Assembly: GCA_034509425.1 (NCBI GenBank)
Contig: JAVTVJ010000665.1
Coordinates: 124,001-188,000 of the forward strand
Direction: 5' to 3'
Source: Eopsaltria australis
Taxonomy: Eukaryota; Chordata; Aves; Passeriformes; Petroicidae
DNA: 64,000 nt
The notes under the pieces were generated by a model. That model was not told where the DNA came from, searched no databases, and worked only from the letters and a program-made list of their open reading frames with translations. The position numbers were made by a program, and so were the translations under genes. Positions 1-12,719 of this stretch are shown piece by piece (the first letter of the stretch is position 1; every line of letters begins with the position of its first letter).

Positions 1-520
1 AGCCTTCCCTCAAGGAATGTCAGGAATACCTGGCTTCCAAACCTCTGCAGAGCTGGGGGGGCTCAGTTATCCCTGGGGGAGGTCAATTATCCCTTGAAGG
101 AGGGTCAGTTATTTCTGACTGGAAAAAAACCAGCAAGTTCCCTGTTTTTCCTATTTTTTTGTCCCAGAACCCAGAGCACTCCCAAATCAAGTCCCTCCTG
201 CATGGCTCAGGGCAGTGGACACCTGGGATTCCAAACCATCAGTTAGCCTGGTTTATGGAGCTGAGCAGAGCTGCCCACACGCCTGTCCCAGCCAGGAGCA
301 TGCCAGAGGCAGGCACGGTGTTCCTGAAGGCAGCACAACTCCAGGATTTCACCTCATGTGGCAGCAGGAGCTCAGCTCAGCTGGCTCTGCCACTGCCTGA
401 GGGCTGCTCGGCCTCGAGACTCCCCGAGCTGCAGAGCTGGGCTGGCTGGAGGCAAGGAATGGTGTCAGGCCTGCTTGGATTTGGACAGATGACTCAGGTG
501 AGCCCAGATGGAATAAAACA

Positions 521-815
521 CCCACAGAATTCCAGGATGGCTTGGATTGGAAGGGACCTTAAATCCCATCCTGTTCTACCCCCTGCTACAGGCACGGACA
601 CCTTTCACTAGCCCAGGTGGCTCCAAGCCCCATCCAACCTGGCCTTGGAAACTCCCAGGGATGGGGCAGCCACAGCTGCTCTGGGCATCCTGTGCCAGGG
701 CCCCACCACCCTCACAGGGCAGAATTCCTTCCCAGTATCCCATCTAACCCTGCCCTCTGGCACTGGGAAGCCATTCCCCTCTGTCCAAAGTTCCTCTCCT
801 GCTCCCCTTTAGATC
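521..815 (-). mobile_element. CR1 LINE fragment, antisense
   Basis: Plus-strand text runs from GGCTTGGATTGGAAGGGACC through the CR1 landmarks 'ggtggctccaagcccc', 'gggatggggcagccacagc' and 'ctctggcactgggaagcc'. This is the reverse complement of the CR1 3' end, so the element points to the minus strand. It is 5'-truncated, as most CR1 copies are. Boundaries approximate. Confidence 0.85.
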
Positions 816-1599
816 TCAGGTCCCCCTGGATCCTCCCCTCCTGCAGGCTGAACATTCCCAGCTCTCCCAGAGCAGCTCAGTGTTTGTGGTCAGGTGTGAA
901 AACATCAACACTCTGTGGACTCAGCACTTCCACCCTGGCAGGACACAAATCCTCATTTTTATTTCCCACGGCCACTCTCCACATTCCCAGGATCCGAGTG
1001 CTGGGATTTCCAATCTCCAGTGTCCCCAAACAGCCCCGAATCCAGACTGAGAAGGACTTTTAACACAACCTCGCTGCTTTTGCCTTCTCAGCATCACATT
1101 CACTGTCATTTCCTCCTTAGATTATCCCAAAATAATCTCCCAGCACAGCCAAGCTGTTCTACCTGTCACCAACCCCATTAGATCCAACCCGGCCAATACA
1201 ACACTAATTCCAACCAGATTCCTTTAACCCCTTCCCTTCACCCCTCAACCCCAAACACTGCCTGGCACAGCAGGAATTCCCCCCTCCAAGGTTACTCACA
1301 CCTCACTTCAGAGGGAGAAAGTTGGAACCCACATCCTCCAAAGTGTCTCCTCACCAACACAAAACCCCAAACTGGCTCCTCAGCCACGGCCAAGCAGTGA
1401 GTTGTTATTCCTAAAGAAGTTTTTCCTGTTGTTCCAGGTTCTCTCTCTCTCTCTCTTCCAGGCAAGAGCCATCCAGACAAGGTACCTCATTTACACTCAC
1501 TGAAAAACATCTCCCCTCCAGCTGCAGCTCTGGAATGGAAGGCTGGAGCTCCTGCTGGGATGGCCCAGGAGATGGGCAATGCTGGGAATAAAAAGGGAT

Positions 1600-1860
1600 G
1601 AACATTGCCCATGTCTAGTCTGGCACAGAGGAACAGCTTCCCACTGACAAAAGGGAGGATTAGATGGGATATTGGGAAGAAATTCCATGAGGGTGGTGAG
1701 ACCCTGGCACAGGTTTCCCAGAGAAGCTGTGGCTGCCCCATGCCTGGAAATGTTCAAGACCAGGTTGGATGGGGCTTGGGGCAACCTGGTCTAGTGGAAA
1801 AATGGGATAAGCTTTAAAATCCCTCCCAGCCCAAATCATCCTGGATTCCATGAGCACAGA
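1600..1860 (+). mobile_element. CR1 LINE fragment, sense
   Basis: Carries the CR1 string 'gagggtggtgagaccctggc', then 'agagaagctgtggctgcccc' and 'ttcaagaccaggttggatgg' in sense order. Its 3' tail is more diverged than the neighbouring copies. Confidence 0.8.
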
Positions 1861-2069
1861 TCCAGCACAGACCTCAGATTTGAATTTGTTTTTCCAGCTC
1901 TTTGATCTCCCCCAGGAGTGTTTTGAAGGAATTATGGCTGTTGTTGAGCAGCGTGGCTGGAGACCCCCATGGAGAGGCCGTGTGTGGCTCTTGGCTGAGC
2001 ATCAAACCACAACCTCAGCCCCCTGGGCACCCCCTGATCCCCACAGCTCCTCATCCACACACTCAGGGG

Positions 2070-2222
2070 ATTGCAGAATCGTGGAATGGGATGGGTTGGG
2101 ATGGGAGGGGCTGTAGAACTCTTCCCATTCCACCCCCTTCCATAGCAGGAACACCTTCCACTGTCCCAGGTTGCTCCAAGCCCCGTCCAACCTGGCCTGG
2201 GACACTGCCAGGGATGGAGACC
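2070..2222 (-). mobile_element. CR1 LINE fragment, antisense, short
   Basis: Contains 'aacaccttccactgtcccag' and 'ttgctccaagccccgtccaa', the antisense CR1 3' region, starting from a diverged 'gaatcgtggaatgggatggg'. The next CR1 copy starts within about 40 bp and faces the other way. Confidence 0.75.
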
Positions 2223-2254
2223 TTAGAGCCCCTTCCAGAGCCTAAATGGGCTCC

Positions 2255-2552
2255 AGGAGAGCTGGAGAGAGACTTTGGAAAGGGGTTGGAGTGACAGGAC
2301 AAGGGGCAATGGCTTCCCAGTGCCAGAGGGCAGGGTTAGGTGGGATAATGGGAAGGAATCCCCGTGAGGGTGGGCAGGCCCTGGCACAGGGTGCCCGGAG
2401 CAGCTGTGGCTGCCCCTGGATCCCTGGGAGTGCCCAAGGCCAGGCTGGACAGGGCTTGGAGCAGCCTGGGCCAGTGCAAGTGTCCCTGCCCACAGAATGA
2501 GATGAGCCTCAGGGTCCCTTCCAACTCAATCCATTCCAGGATTTCAGGATAA
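2255..2552 (+). mobile_element. CR1 LINE fragment, sense
   Basis: Sense CR1 3' end: 'cttcccagtgccagagggca', 'tgagggtgggcaggccctgg', 'gagcagctgtggctgcccct' and a tail near 'agggtcccttccaactcaat'. Together with the copy just before it, it forms a head-to-head inverted pair. Confidence 0.85.
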
Positions 2553-4689
2553 ATGGATGTGCTTGGAAATACAGGATAAAAAGGCCAAGTCTGGGTGGCG
2601 ACAGCAGAGAAACAGCCAAGCAAGGCCTGTAAAACAGGAGCTGGATGACAAAGCAACAGATAACTTGGAAAGAGAGGGAACACTGACAAGAGCTGGGCTT
2701 GGAAAAAATATTCCTTAATTTTCCTGATTATCAAGTGTCATCTTATGCTGGGCCCTTTTTTCAAAGTCAAACATCCCCTGGATTCCCTGCAGGGACAGCA
2801 CTCCTGAGCTGTTCCGAGCGTGCAGCCGGGCTCTCCCTGCCTGGCAGCTCCTGCTGAGGGATGAACTCATTCCCCAAACACCGGGAGCTTGCAGGGGACA
2901 CAGACCCCAAACCACCGAGCTCCAGGAGGCCAAGCTTGCATCCCAGCACTGCCAGTGTTTGTCTCTAAAGCTGACCCAGGCAGTACCACCCTGGTAACCA
3001 GAGAAGGTTAAAGGAAGCACTGAAGTGACCAAACACCAACTGGGAAAACATGAAACAAGAGCCAGGCATCGGATCCCCAGGAACAAAGGAGACGGCGCAG
3101 GGATCACCACAAAGAGCGTGCTGGAAAAATAACCCACATCTGTCCCTCATTTAACTCCAAACCCCATTGAAATCATGAAAAGACCATTTTTTCAATCCCA
3201 CTTCTGCAGGGAACAAGTGCCCACTGCATCCCAGGAGGTGCGGACACAGCTCTGCTCACTCCAAACTTCCAGAAGATTAGATCCATGATCTAATTTAAAA
3301 ATTCCTCTTTACAGCTCGCTCTGCTCTTCTGAGAAAAGTTATTTCAATGCTCTGCCTCAGAATTGAATGCAACTTGAACCATATCCAGAGGGCTCTTGGA
3401 GGATAGATGGAATCACAACTCCTCAACCAAGCTGGAAATTGTCCACCCCCAAATCCCAGTGCTGGGCATGGACACTCACCCACGTGTCCTGACACGAGCA
3501 CGTGATGCACATATGACACAGGGGACAGAAGAATTCCCATCCCACAGCTGGAAAATGGTCCTGTGCAGATGGATCCTCTGGAACAGGGATCCAAGGCACA
3601 GCTGCTGTGCTCCAAGGAAAGCCACTTCAATTAACGACATCATTAACTGCAGCACCAGCTCTGCCTGGATTTGCATCCCCAGAAAACACTACCTTAAACC
3701 AAAACACAACCAAAACAGTGCTCAGGAAGCTTTGGGGAATTCAGGAAAGAAAAAAGGTTGGAAAAATCAGTGTGGGGAAAAAGCCGAGGGCTCCTGGAGC
3801 AGTGGAGAAGGGTGAATTATGCAAATTAAGGTTATTTTAAAACAGACTTATGTTTTTAATTGGTTTTGCATTAATTAGCAGCACCACTTCAATGTAATTA
3901 TACAGTGTATCCAGAGCCAGGGCAGCTGTCCAGGCTGGAGAACAGGGTGATTGGGGCAAAAACACCCCAGTGTTGGTGCATCCAGAGCCAGAGCCACAGA
4001 AACGCCATTTACACAGGGATTTGGGAATGGGACAGCTCTGGAATCCAGCTTTACCACTTGGGGTCACACAGACCCCTGAGACACAGCCCAGAGCTTTGGA
4101 AAGGCACTGGAAGCAGAGGCAAGCAGCTGGGTTAGCTCCCAACACTCCCAGCACTCTCCCCCATTTGGCTGGGAAAATCTGCCAGGTTTCCCGGTCAGCA
4201 GCACCCTGCTGCTGAGTGCCCGTGGAGGAGCCTTTTCCTGGGGGCAAAGGGGAGGAGGGAAGCTGCACTGAGGGCTCCTGGGCCATTCCCAGCTTGTTCC
4301 CAGCCTCCCAGGAGCTTCAGCTGCTGTTCCAGAGAGTGACCCCACTGTTGCCACCCCTCCAACCATGCCGGTGCCGATGCCAGCGGAGCTGCCCGTGGCA
4401 TTCCCACGTGGAACAATAACTGCATCCCACAGGGCTCTAACGAGCAGGCTCAGTCATTATTCAATACTCGGGTTTCATTTCTTTTATAAAATACCCCCAA
4501 AACTCGGAATTGCTCAATAAACTTCGGAATTGTGAAAGAGAAACAGAACAGAGGGGCTTGAAATCCCTGTGGGGGAGCTGCCAGGAACAGCTCCAGGATT
4601 GACATTGTCCCAGCAATCCTGAGGCCGCTTCCTCCAGCACCCAAACCCTCTCCCAGGTGGAAGGTGCTCCCAGGAGAAGGGAACACAAC

Positions 4690-5240
4690 TGGAATTCTCT
4701 CCTTCCTCCTCTGCTCAAGAGAAGATAAAGGTTATGGAGGAGAGAGAGGAAAATCCTGGGGATTTCTGACTTCCTGTCCTCTCCCAAATCTCCTGATTTT
4801 TTGGGGTATTTGACTTCCTTTCCTTCCTCTCCTAAGATTTTACAATTTTGGCTGTATTTGCCTTCCTCTTCTCTTGCCAAATCTCCTGATTTCACGTATG
4901 TTTTACTTCCTTTCCCTCTCTTCTCCTGAATCTCCCAAGTTTAGCTGTATTTGCTTTCCTCTCTTCTACCAACTCTCCTGATTTTTGAGGTATTTGACTT
5001 CCTTTCCTCTCCTATCCTAAGATCTTCCAATTTTGGCTGTACTTCACTTCCTCTTTTCTCCTCAAACCTCCCCATTTTCAGTGTCTTTACCTTCCTAAAC
5101 CTCCTGGTTTATTTTACTTCCTCTTCCTCCCCTACATATCTCCTGATTTTCATATGCATTTGACTCCTCTCCCAAATCTCCTGATTTGGGCTGTATTTCA
5201 CTTCTCCTCCTCTCCCAAATTTTACTGTATTTGCCTTCTC
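4690..5240. repeat. Degenerate pyrimidine-rich tandem repeat
   Basis: Roughly nine diverged copies of a 55-60 bp unit of the form 'ctcctgattttnggctgtatttgacttcctttcctctcc'. The plus strand is strongly pyrimidine-rich. It lies in GNAI3 intron 1, so the transcript would be purine-rich here. No coding signal. Confidence 0.7.
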
Positions 5241-6461
5241 CTCCCTGTGCTCTCCCCACCCTCGGGATCCTGGGTCCATCCCTGCCTCCCCAGCCTCCTC
5301 ACACCCCAGCTGGGAAGGATCCAGCTCCCTCCCCACAGGCACAGCCCTTCCCTTGCTCATCACAACTCTGCAGATCTCAAACTGGGGCAGCTCTTTTAAT
5401 GGAGGTGGGAAGGATGTGAGGACTCCAAACTTAAGGAAAAATCCACTTTTTTTTGCACAAACCCTCTCTGAGAGGGGCAGAAATCACTCAGGGAATGACA
5501 CAAGACCCTGCAGATCCAGATAGTTTTATGTGGGATAAAAAACCCTTCCTCAAACAATGGAAAAATCCTCATGGACTTCTCCATCAGCTTCCAGTGCCTC
5601 ACTGAAAGGATGTTCCCACTGCAGGTAATGTCTCCTGGGAATTCCCTGTTCTGCTTTACCTGCACATCAAGAAGGATGCGTGTGGGGAGATTCCAGCATT
5701 CCCTGGTATTCCCAGGAATCGCCACACTCGGTTTTAAAACCAGGAAATACCTCAGAGAGATTTGCAAGTGACAGCCAGGTGCAAACCTGACCTGGGATCA
5801 GGCAGATCCAGAGGCAGGTCCAGATCCACATTCCAATTGCTCCTCACCTGCAGACACGCCAGGAAATGCAGGAATTTCCCTGGCATCCAAAACCAACAGT
5901 GACCCAAAATCAGCTGCTGCTCTGAGTTCTAAAGCCACACCTGGTTTTTAACACATTCCAGCTGATGTCTGTATGATTTTTGGGATATTCCCCCCATTCC
6001 ATGTTTGCTGATAAAACCAATCTCAGCCTCGAAGGCTTTGGTGCTTTGGAAAAATTATACAAAAATATGAGGAAAGAATGATTCCATTGCAGGGAAAGTG
6101 CAAGTGTTGCCTGTTAACACCAAAACAAACACCTGGAGAACAAAGGATTCTCCTGACACACGGCCAAGAGCTTTTGCACGGACACACAGAGTACAAAGCT
6201 CGGAGCAGCTCTGGCAGGGAGTGAGGAACAGGCTAAATGGGAAAGAAAAAGGATTCCTGGAGCAGGATGGCTCCTTAACACATCCTGCTCTAAGAGGACC
6301 CACTCAGCACTGCTGTTCGGATCCTCACAGACTCCATCTGTCTCCTCCGAGACGGAAAAACCAGGATAACCAAAAATATACAGCCAGACCTTGAAAAGAG
6401 ACACCAGCCTGAGCAGATGGTTCATCAGCCCCAAGTGGTGCTTGTACAATGTGAGGATTTG

Positions 6462-6725
6462 AACAGAACTCCAGGATCCCAGACTGGTTTGGGTTGGAAG
6501 CTCATCCCAGTCCGTCCCCTGTCATGGCAGGGACACCTTCCACTGTCCCAGGTGGCTCCAAGCCCTGTCCAGCCTGGCCTTGGACACTTCCAGGGATCCA
6601 GGGGCAGCCACAGCTGCTCTGGGCACCCTGTGCCAGGGCCTGCCCACCCTCACAAGGAGGGATTTCTCCCCAGCAGCCAATTTCTTCCCAGGATCTCATC
6701 TCAACCTGCTCCCCCAGCCTTCAGG
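6462..6725 (-). mobile_element. CR1 LINE fragment, antisense
   Basis: Antisense CR1 3' end: 'ctggtttgggttggaagctc', 'caggtggctccaagccctgt', 'ccaggggcagccacagctgc' and 'gtgccagggcctgcccaccc'. Located in GNAI3 intron 1. Confidence 0.85.
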
Positions 6726-7335
6726 GAGGGCAGTTCGTGCCTCCTCTGAGCTCCCATCATCACTCCCAAAAACTCCAAAACACAGCAAAAACTCTGCTGA
6801 AGGGAATCTGCCGCCCTTCCTAAAGGGGAATCCTCCATCCAGCACTACCCAGATCCTGAGAAAAACCCAAAAGGCAGAGAATTGACACCTCCCGTTCCCA
6901 TGCAGTTAATCCCCGCAGGATCTCCCAGCTCCGCTGGTCCCAAATGCACGGACAGCCGGAGCTTCCTTCACTCCCTGACTGGGGATTAACTCCGGCTCGA
7001 GCATTCCCTCCCTTCCCTGCCCGGAGCCGCGGGATGAGCGGAGCCTCTCCCAGCCCCGGCCCAATCCCACCGGGGAGGGACCGCCCTGCCCCCGAGCAGC
7101 CCGCAGGGAGAGAGCACGGGGAAATTCCGTGGGGACACGGAGGAGACATTGCATCGGGAAATGCCCAAGGGCCGCATCCCAGGACAGCTCAGAACACCCT
7201 CGGCCCTCACGAGGACGGGATAAGCCATGCCCTTCTCCTCGGAGGGAGACCGGGGCCCCTCAGGACCAGGGGATCCCTTGGGAACAACCTCAGCCCCCCT
7301 AAGGATCCTTCGGGAACCACCCCAATCCTCCCAGG

Positions 7336-8310
<975 letters not shown>

Positions 8311-8947
8311 GCGGCGGTCGGTAGGGTCTGTGGCGGCCCCAAAGTGGGAGACCCCAAACACCAGCCCCCCACTCTTATCCCTGGCCCATCACGGGGCTTG
8401 TGCCCCCCAACCGCTGCCCCCCAACCCCGGTGGTGCCACAGGGCCCCCGATCGCCGCAGTGGCGGCAGCGCTGACCCCGCACGCGAGGGCCGCGGTCACC
8501 CGTGGTGGCAGCAATGAGGGCCCTCCCTCACCCCCGGGAGTGTCGTGGGACCCCCAGGGCAACAAGGACCCCACACACATCAGCAGGACCCCAATGAGTG
8601 ACAGAGGCCCCCCCAAACCCCACCGAGTGCTGTCTGTGGGACCCCCAATCCCCCACAGCAGCGAGAATCACTCCCACCCCAGCAAGCGCCATGAGACCCC
8701 CAAATCCCCGTGGCTGCAGCGAGGAGCCCCCACCCTGCAACAAGCACTGCGGGACCCCCAACCCTCCATGGCAATGGGGCACCCCCAGCCCTTTAATCAC
8801 TGTGGGACCCCCAACCCTCCATGGCAATGGGGCACTCCCAGCCCCATAAGCACAGTGGGACCCCCAACCCTCCATGCCCCCCCCCCAACAAGTCACCATG
8901 ACCATCTGTCCCCTCACAGCCACGTTTACCCCGACCCCCTCCAAACG
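8311..8947 (-). other. GPR61 3' flank / 3'UTR with imperfect repeats
   Basis: Only about 640 bp separate the GPR61 stop from the GNAI3 promoter. From about 8,540 to 8,890 the sequence is dominated by repeats of 'gggacccccaaccctccatg' plus 'gcaatggggcacyccc' at 50-60 bp spacing. No canonical AATAAA was found on the minus strand, so where the GPR61 transcript ends is unclear. Confidence 0.6.
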
Positions 8948-10249
8948 CTACAGCCCCGCTTTGGCCGAGCCCGCCACGGGCACGAACACCCCGCTCCCCC
9001 CACGCCACTCCATCCCCTCCGCCTCCTCCTCCTCGATCTGCCCCGGGATGCGGAAATCCACGGGGGGCAGGTCCCGCGCGGGGCTGGGGGGCTCGGGCGG
9101 GCGCCCGGTGCTCTGGAGGAACTGCAGGAAGTTCTCCTCGATGGAGCCCTCGCGGCTGGGCAGCCGCAGGTCCTCCTCGGGGGGCTGCTTGAAGAAGCAG
9201 GTGAGGAGCCGGCCGAGCTCCCCGCGGATCTGCCGGTTGAGGCAGCCGTAGAAGAAGGGGTTGGAGGTGAAGCAGCAGAACCCCAGCCAGGTGACCACAG
9301 TCTCGGCCGCCGGCCCGGCCAAGGGCCGAGTGCTCAGCGCTGTGTACAGCTGGAAGGAGAAGTAGGGCAACCAGCAGAAGAGGAACTGGCCGCCCACGGC
9401 CAGCAGCACGGCGGCCGCCTTGCCCCCGCCAAACATCCTCTGCGGGGTGGTCCGAGGAGCCCCCGAGGTGGTGACCATGGTGGAGCGGCTGCTGAGCGAG
9501 GCCGAGCGCCGGCGCGGCGTCTCCATCCAGGTGGGCGGCGGGCCGTGGTGCATGGCCGCCACCCGGGCCACCTTGAACATGCCGCAGTAGACCACGACGA
9601 TGATGAGGAGGGGCAGGACGAAGTAGAAGGCGGCGAAGAAGACCACGAAGACCTTGCAGGATGGCCCGCGGCTCCACTGCAAGGAGCAGCCGTGAGCGCC
9701 GGGCGCCGGCGGGCGGTCGGGGGACAACCAGCCCAGCACGGGCACCAGCGAGGTGGCCACGGCCTTGAGCCACACGCCGGCCAGCACTCCGGCCACCAGC
9801 CCCGCGGTCATCCGCACCTCGTAGCGCAGCGGGTGCACCACGTAGTAGTAGCGCTCCACGTTGACGGTGGAGATGGAGAGGATGCACATGGAGGTGAGGC
9901 ACACGCTGAGGAACAGGTACACGCGGCACACGGCCTCGCCCAGCCCCGGGCTCTCGAACACGGCCGAGCCCGACAGCATCTCCAGCGGCATCAGCGTCAG
10001 GGCGGCCAGGAAATCCACCAGGCACAGGTGGAACACGAAGACGAACTTGCGGAGCGCCGGCGTCTTGGCGATGACCGTCATGACGGCGGCGTTGCCCACG
10101 ATGGCCGTCAGGTCCAGCAGCACCATGAAGAACAGCCCCACGGACTTGGAGGCCGCGTCCTTGGGCTTGGCCTCGGCGGTGCTGTTGGGGGGCCGGGACC
10201 CCCCTCTAGAGCCATTCCAGCCCCACGGGGAGGGCAGGAAGGGCTCCAT
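8948..10249 (-). CDS. GPR61: GPR61: orphan class A G-protein-coupled receptor
   Basis: Intronless coding region of 433 codons for a constitutively active orphan receptor of brain and pituitary, generally reported to signal through Gs. Seven hydrophobic helices are visible. TM1 starts near residue 37 (SVGLFFMVLLDLTAIVGN). Cys108-Cys188 is the probable loop disulfide. The DRY box is E132-R133-Y134, and TM7 carries N330-P-F-F-Y. The block THMVT-GAP-TTP before TM6, the LPSREGSIEENFLQFLQ tail (363-379) and VDFRIPGQI (397-405) identify GPR61. N-terminal sequons lie at N12 and N22. The frame stays open 40 codons upstream, but the start at 10,249 gives a family-like N-terminus. The C-terminus ends soon after an acidic run, without the human extension (SDIIMSDSYL in human). 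Tandem with GNAI3. Confidence 0.94.
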   Translation of the reverse strand: MEPFLPSPWGWNGSRGGSRPPNSTAEAKPKDAASKSVGLFFMVLLDLTAIVGNAAVMTVIAKTPALRKFVFVFHLCLVDFLAALTLMPLEMLSGSAVFESPGLGEAVCRVYLFLSVCLTSMCILSISTVNVERYYYVVHPLRYEVRMTAGLVAGVLAGVWLKAVATSLVPVLGWLSPDRPPAPGAHGCSLQWSRGPSCKVFVVFFAAFYFVLPLLIIVVVYCGMFKVARVAAMHHGPPPTWMETPRRRSASLSSRSTMVTTSGAPRTTPQRMFGGGKAAAVLLAVGGQFLFCWLPYFSFQLYTALSTRPLAGPAAETVVTWLGFCCFTSNPFFYGCLNRQIRGELGRLLTCFFKQPPEEDLRLPSREGSIEENFLQFLQSTGRPPEPPSPARDLPPVDFRIPGQIEEEEAEGMEWRGGSGVFVPVAGSAKAGL

Positions 10250-10379
10250 CCTGTGCCGCCGGCCTGGCGGCGAGGGCGGCGCAGCCGGGCATCGCCAGAG
10301 GGTCACATCCTTGGTGGTCCAGGGCTGGGGGGGGCACTCAGAGTACCCAAAGGTGCCCCCCAGCCCCACTCATGTCCCC

Positions 10380-10920
10380 GCTGCTCAGCGAGGGGGTACC
10401 TGGGGGAGGTGGAGCTGTCACTGGAGGGGCAGGACTTTGGGAGGAGCCCTGAGCTGGACCCCCAGTTGCAGCCCCCAGGTACCTGGGGGGAGGTGGGGCT
10501 GTCAGAAAATGGGGGGAGACCCTGGGGGGAACCCTGAGAGCCCAGGGGGGTCACAGGTGACCTCTGAGAGCCATGGCAGGGTCACAGCTGTGCTGGGGGG
10601 AAGGTGGAATTGTCATGAGGGGGCACAGCCCTGGGGGTACCCCTGGGAGCTGAGCTGGACTCCCACCTGCATCCCACAGGTACCTGGGGCAGGTGGAGCT
10701 GCCAGAAGAGGGGGGAGACCCGGAGGGGACCCCTGAGAGCCATGGTGGGGTCACAGCTGACCCTTGAGAGACACAGGATGGGTACCAGCTCAGCTGTGAC
10801 CCCCCACCCACAACCCCCAGGCACCTGGGGGGAAGGTGGAGCTGCCAGAGGGGACAGAGAGCTCAGAGGGACATCTGAGACCCCAGGGAGGGCTCAGCAC
10901 AGCTGTGACCCCCCCCACAA
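10380..10920. repeat. Degenerate minisatellite upstream of GPR61
   Basis: At least four diverged units contain 'gtacctgggggaggtggagc' followed by 'tgtcag' or 'tgccag' and 'cctgagagccatgg'. They start near 10,398, 10,480, 10,680 and 10,822, so spacing is irregular. The array would fall in the 5' flank or a 5' intron of GPR61. Confidence 0.75.
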
Positions 10921-12640
10921 ATAGTCCCCATCACCCCCTATCCATCCCCACAACCCCCTACATCAAACCTCTTCCCCAACCAAAAGCCTCATTCCCCCCA
11001 AAAATTATCAATTTTGGGCTAAACCCCCCAAATTCCAGCGTTTCAACCCAAAGCACCCCAGCGGAGCCCTTTGCCCAGAATGTGGGGACCACACGGGAGG
11101 GCCGGGATGGGTGGGGGCTCCTGAGAAGGAGGGGAGGGCTCAGCACCCCCAAGTCCTGGGTTCACCCCTTGTGCTCCGAGGGCCTTGTGTGACCCCCCCA
11201 CCCCGAGCTCACACCCCCTCCACGGGGATATGAGGGGGATGTGGGGGCTACCCCGGATCCCCCCGAGTGCTCCCCACCGGGGCGGGGGTCCCCATCCCTG
11301 CACCCGCTGCCCCCCGAGGGAGGGATGCTGCTGGAATGGGGGTGCAGCCGCGGGTCCCCCCTCCCCTTCTCTCTGCCCGCTCCCCTCGCCCAGCGCCCCG
11401 CAGCGATGTCACCGGCTGGGGACCCCCCTCCCACCCTTGGGGGAGTCTCCCCCACCTCCCCAGTATCTCCCCACCTTCCCAGGCCGTCGCCCCGGCGGGG
11501 CTGCTCGGCCGCGGCACCTACCCTGGGGGTCTGCATGGAGCCGGCCTGAGGGTCCCCGCTCCGGCTGGGGGAGGGCTCGGGGCTCGGGGGTGTCCCCGGG
11601 GTGGCGGGGGATGCTCGGGGCCGGAGCCACTGCGGCGAGGGCTGCTCCGCACCGCCCGGCTGCTGGGTCCTAGCGCCGCCCGCTCGCCTCGGTACCCCGG
11701 GAACGGCCCCTCGGGCCCCGCAATGGGGTGGTCGCTGCCGCCTGAAGCCTGGCTTTGCCCCCCCCCAGGGGACAACGGAGGGTGGGATGCCCCCGGGTGC
11801 TGCCCCGCGTGTTGCTTCGTGCCTCAGTTTCCCCATTTGCCTCCCAAAAGCGATGGGGAGGGGATGGGGCCGTCGCTTGGGGAGGTGGGGGAGGCTCTTG
11901 GGGAAGGGGAAGGAGGAGCTCGGGGGGTGTTCGCGGGGATGCTCTCAGGTGCGGAGAGGTGGGAAGGGGGGCTGGGGTGCAGGTTGGCAGTGAGGGCACA
12001 GAGTGGGGATGGGGGTGCCGGGGAGGCCGCTCACAGGGGCCGCAGAGCCCCCCAGCTCTGCCCACTCCCACCCCAGCGCCCTTCCCCGTGCTCCCAGTTC
12101 AGCAAGGGAGCAAATGGGACGGGGTCAGTGTGTCCCTCCCCGCCACGCCCCGTGCCTCAGTTTCCCCAGGACATGGCCATTCCCTTCCAAGAAGGGGTGC
12201 CCATCTCTTCCATCCCTCCGAAATCCTGCTGGGGCCGCGAGCTTTCCCCCCGCAGTGCCCTGGCCCCCGTCCCGAGGGTGCCCGGGTGGGATGCGCGGCC
12301 ACCAGATCCCATTCCCGGGGTGGGGGGTGGCAAGCGATCCGTGGGTGACGTGTGTCCCTGCGCGTCACGTGCCCATTGCCAGGCTACGGGCTCCCAAAAA
12401 TAAATCCACCCAAACCAGATTAGAAACGCCCGACCTCGAATGAACCAACCCCGGCATTCCGGGGCCCGCGGGCGGCTCCCGGTGGGACCCCGGGCCCCGG
12501 GAACACCGGGAACAACGGGAGCACCGGGAATAGCGGCACGCGGGCTCCCGGTGAGCAGGAACACGGCGGATCCACGGGGATCCATCCTGCCCGGGCTCCG
12601 GGCCCTGTGGCGGAGGCAGAGCACGGGAGTGAGTGGGGGA
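10921..12640. other. GC- and CpG-rich spacer, possible GPR61 5' noncoding exons
   Basis: Between GPR61 and AMIGO1. From about 11,200 to 12,600 the sequence is CpG-dense and carries several long open frames on both strands that match no protein I recognise and are expected at this GC content. In mammals GPR61 has upstream noncoding exons, so a GPR61 promoter could lie here (inference only). Confidence 0.4.
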
Positions 12641-12719
12641 ATGCAGAGTGGGGGGACACACGGAGCCCCCCTTTTCCCGGGAACCCGTGTGGACACCCCG
12701 CCATGGAGGGCACCCCGCT

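Noticed and set aside
8330..10537. 735-codon open frame on the plus strand opposite GPR61
   Set aside because: Antisense shadow of a GC-rich receptor gene; no domain, and its ends run into repeats.
11267..12403. 378-codon open frame in the CpG-rich spacer
   Set aside because: Pro/Gly/Arg-rich and without a homologue; overlapping open frames occur in other frames of the same DNA, as expected at this GC content.
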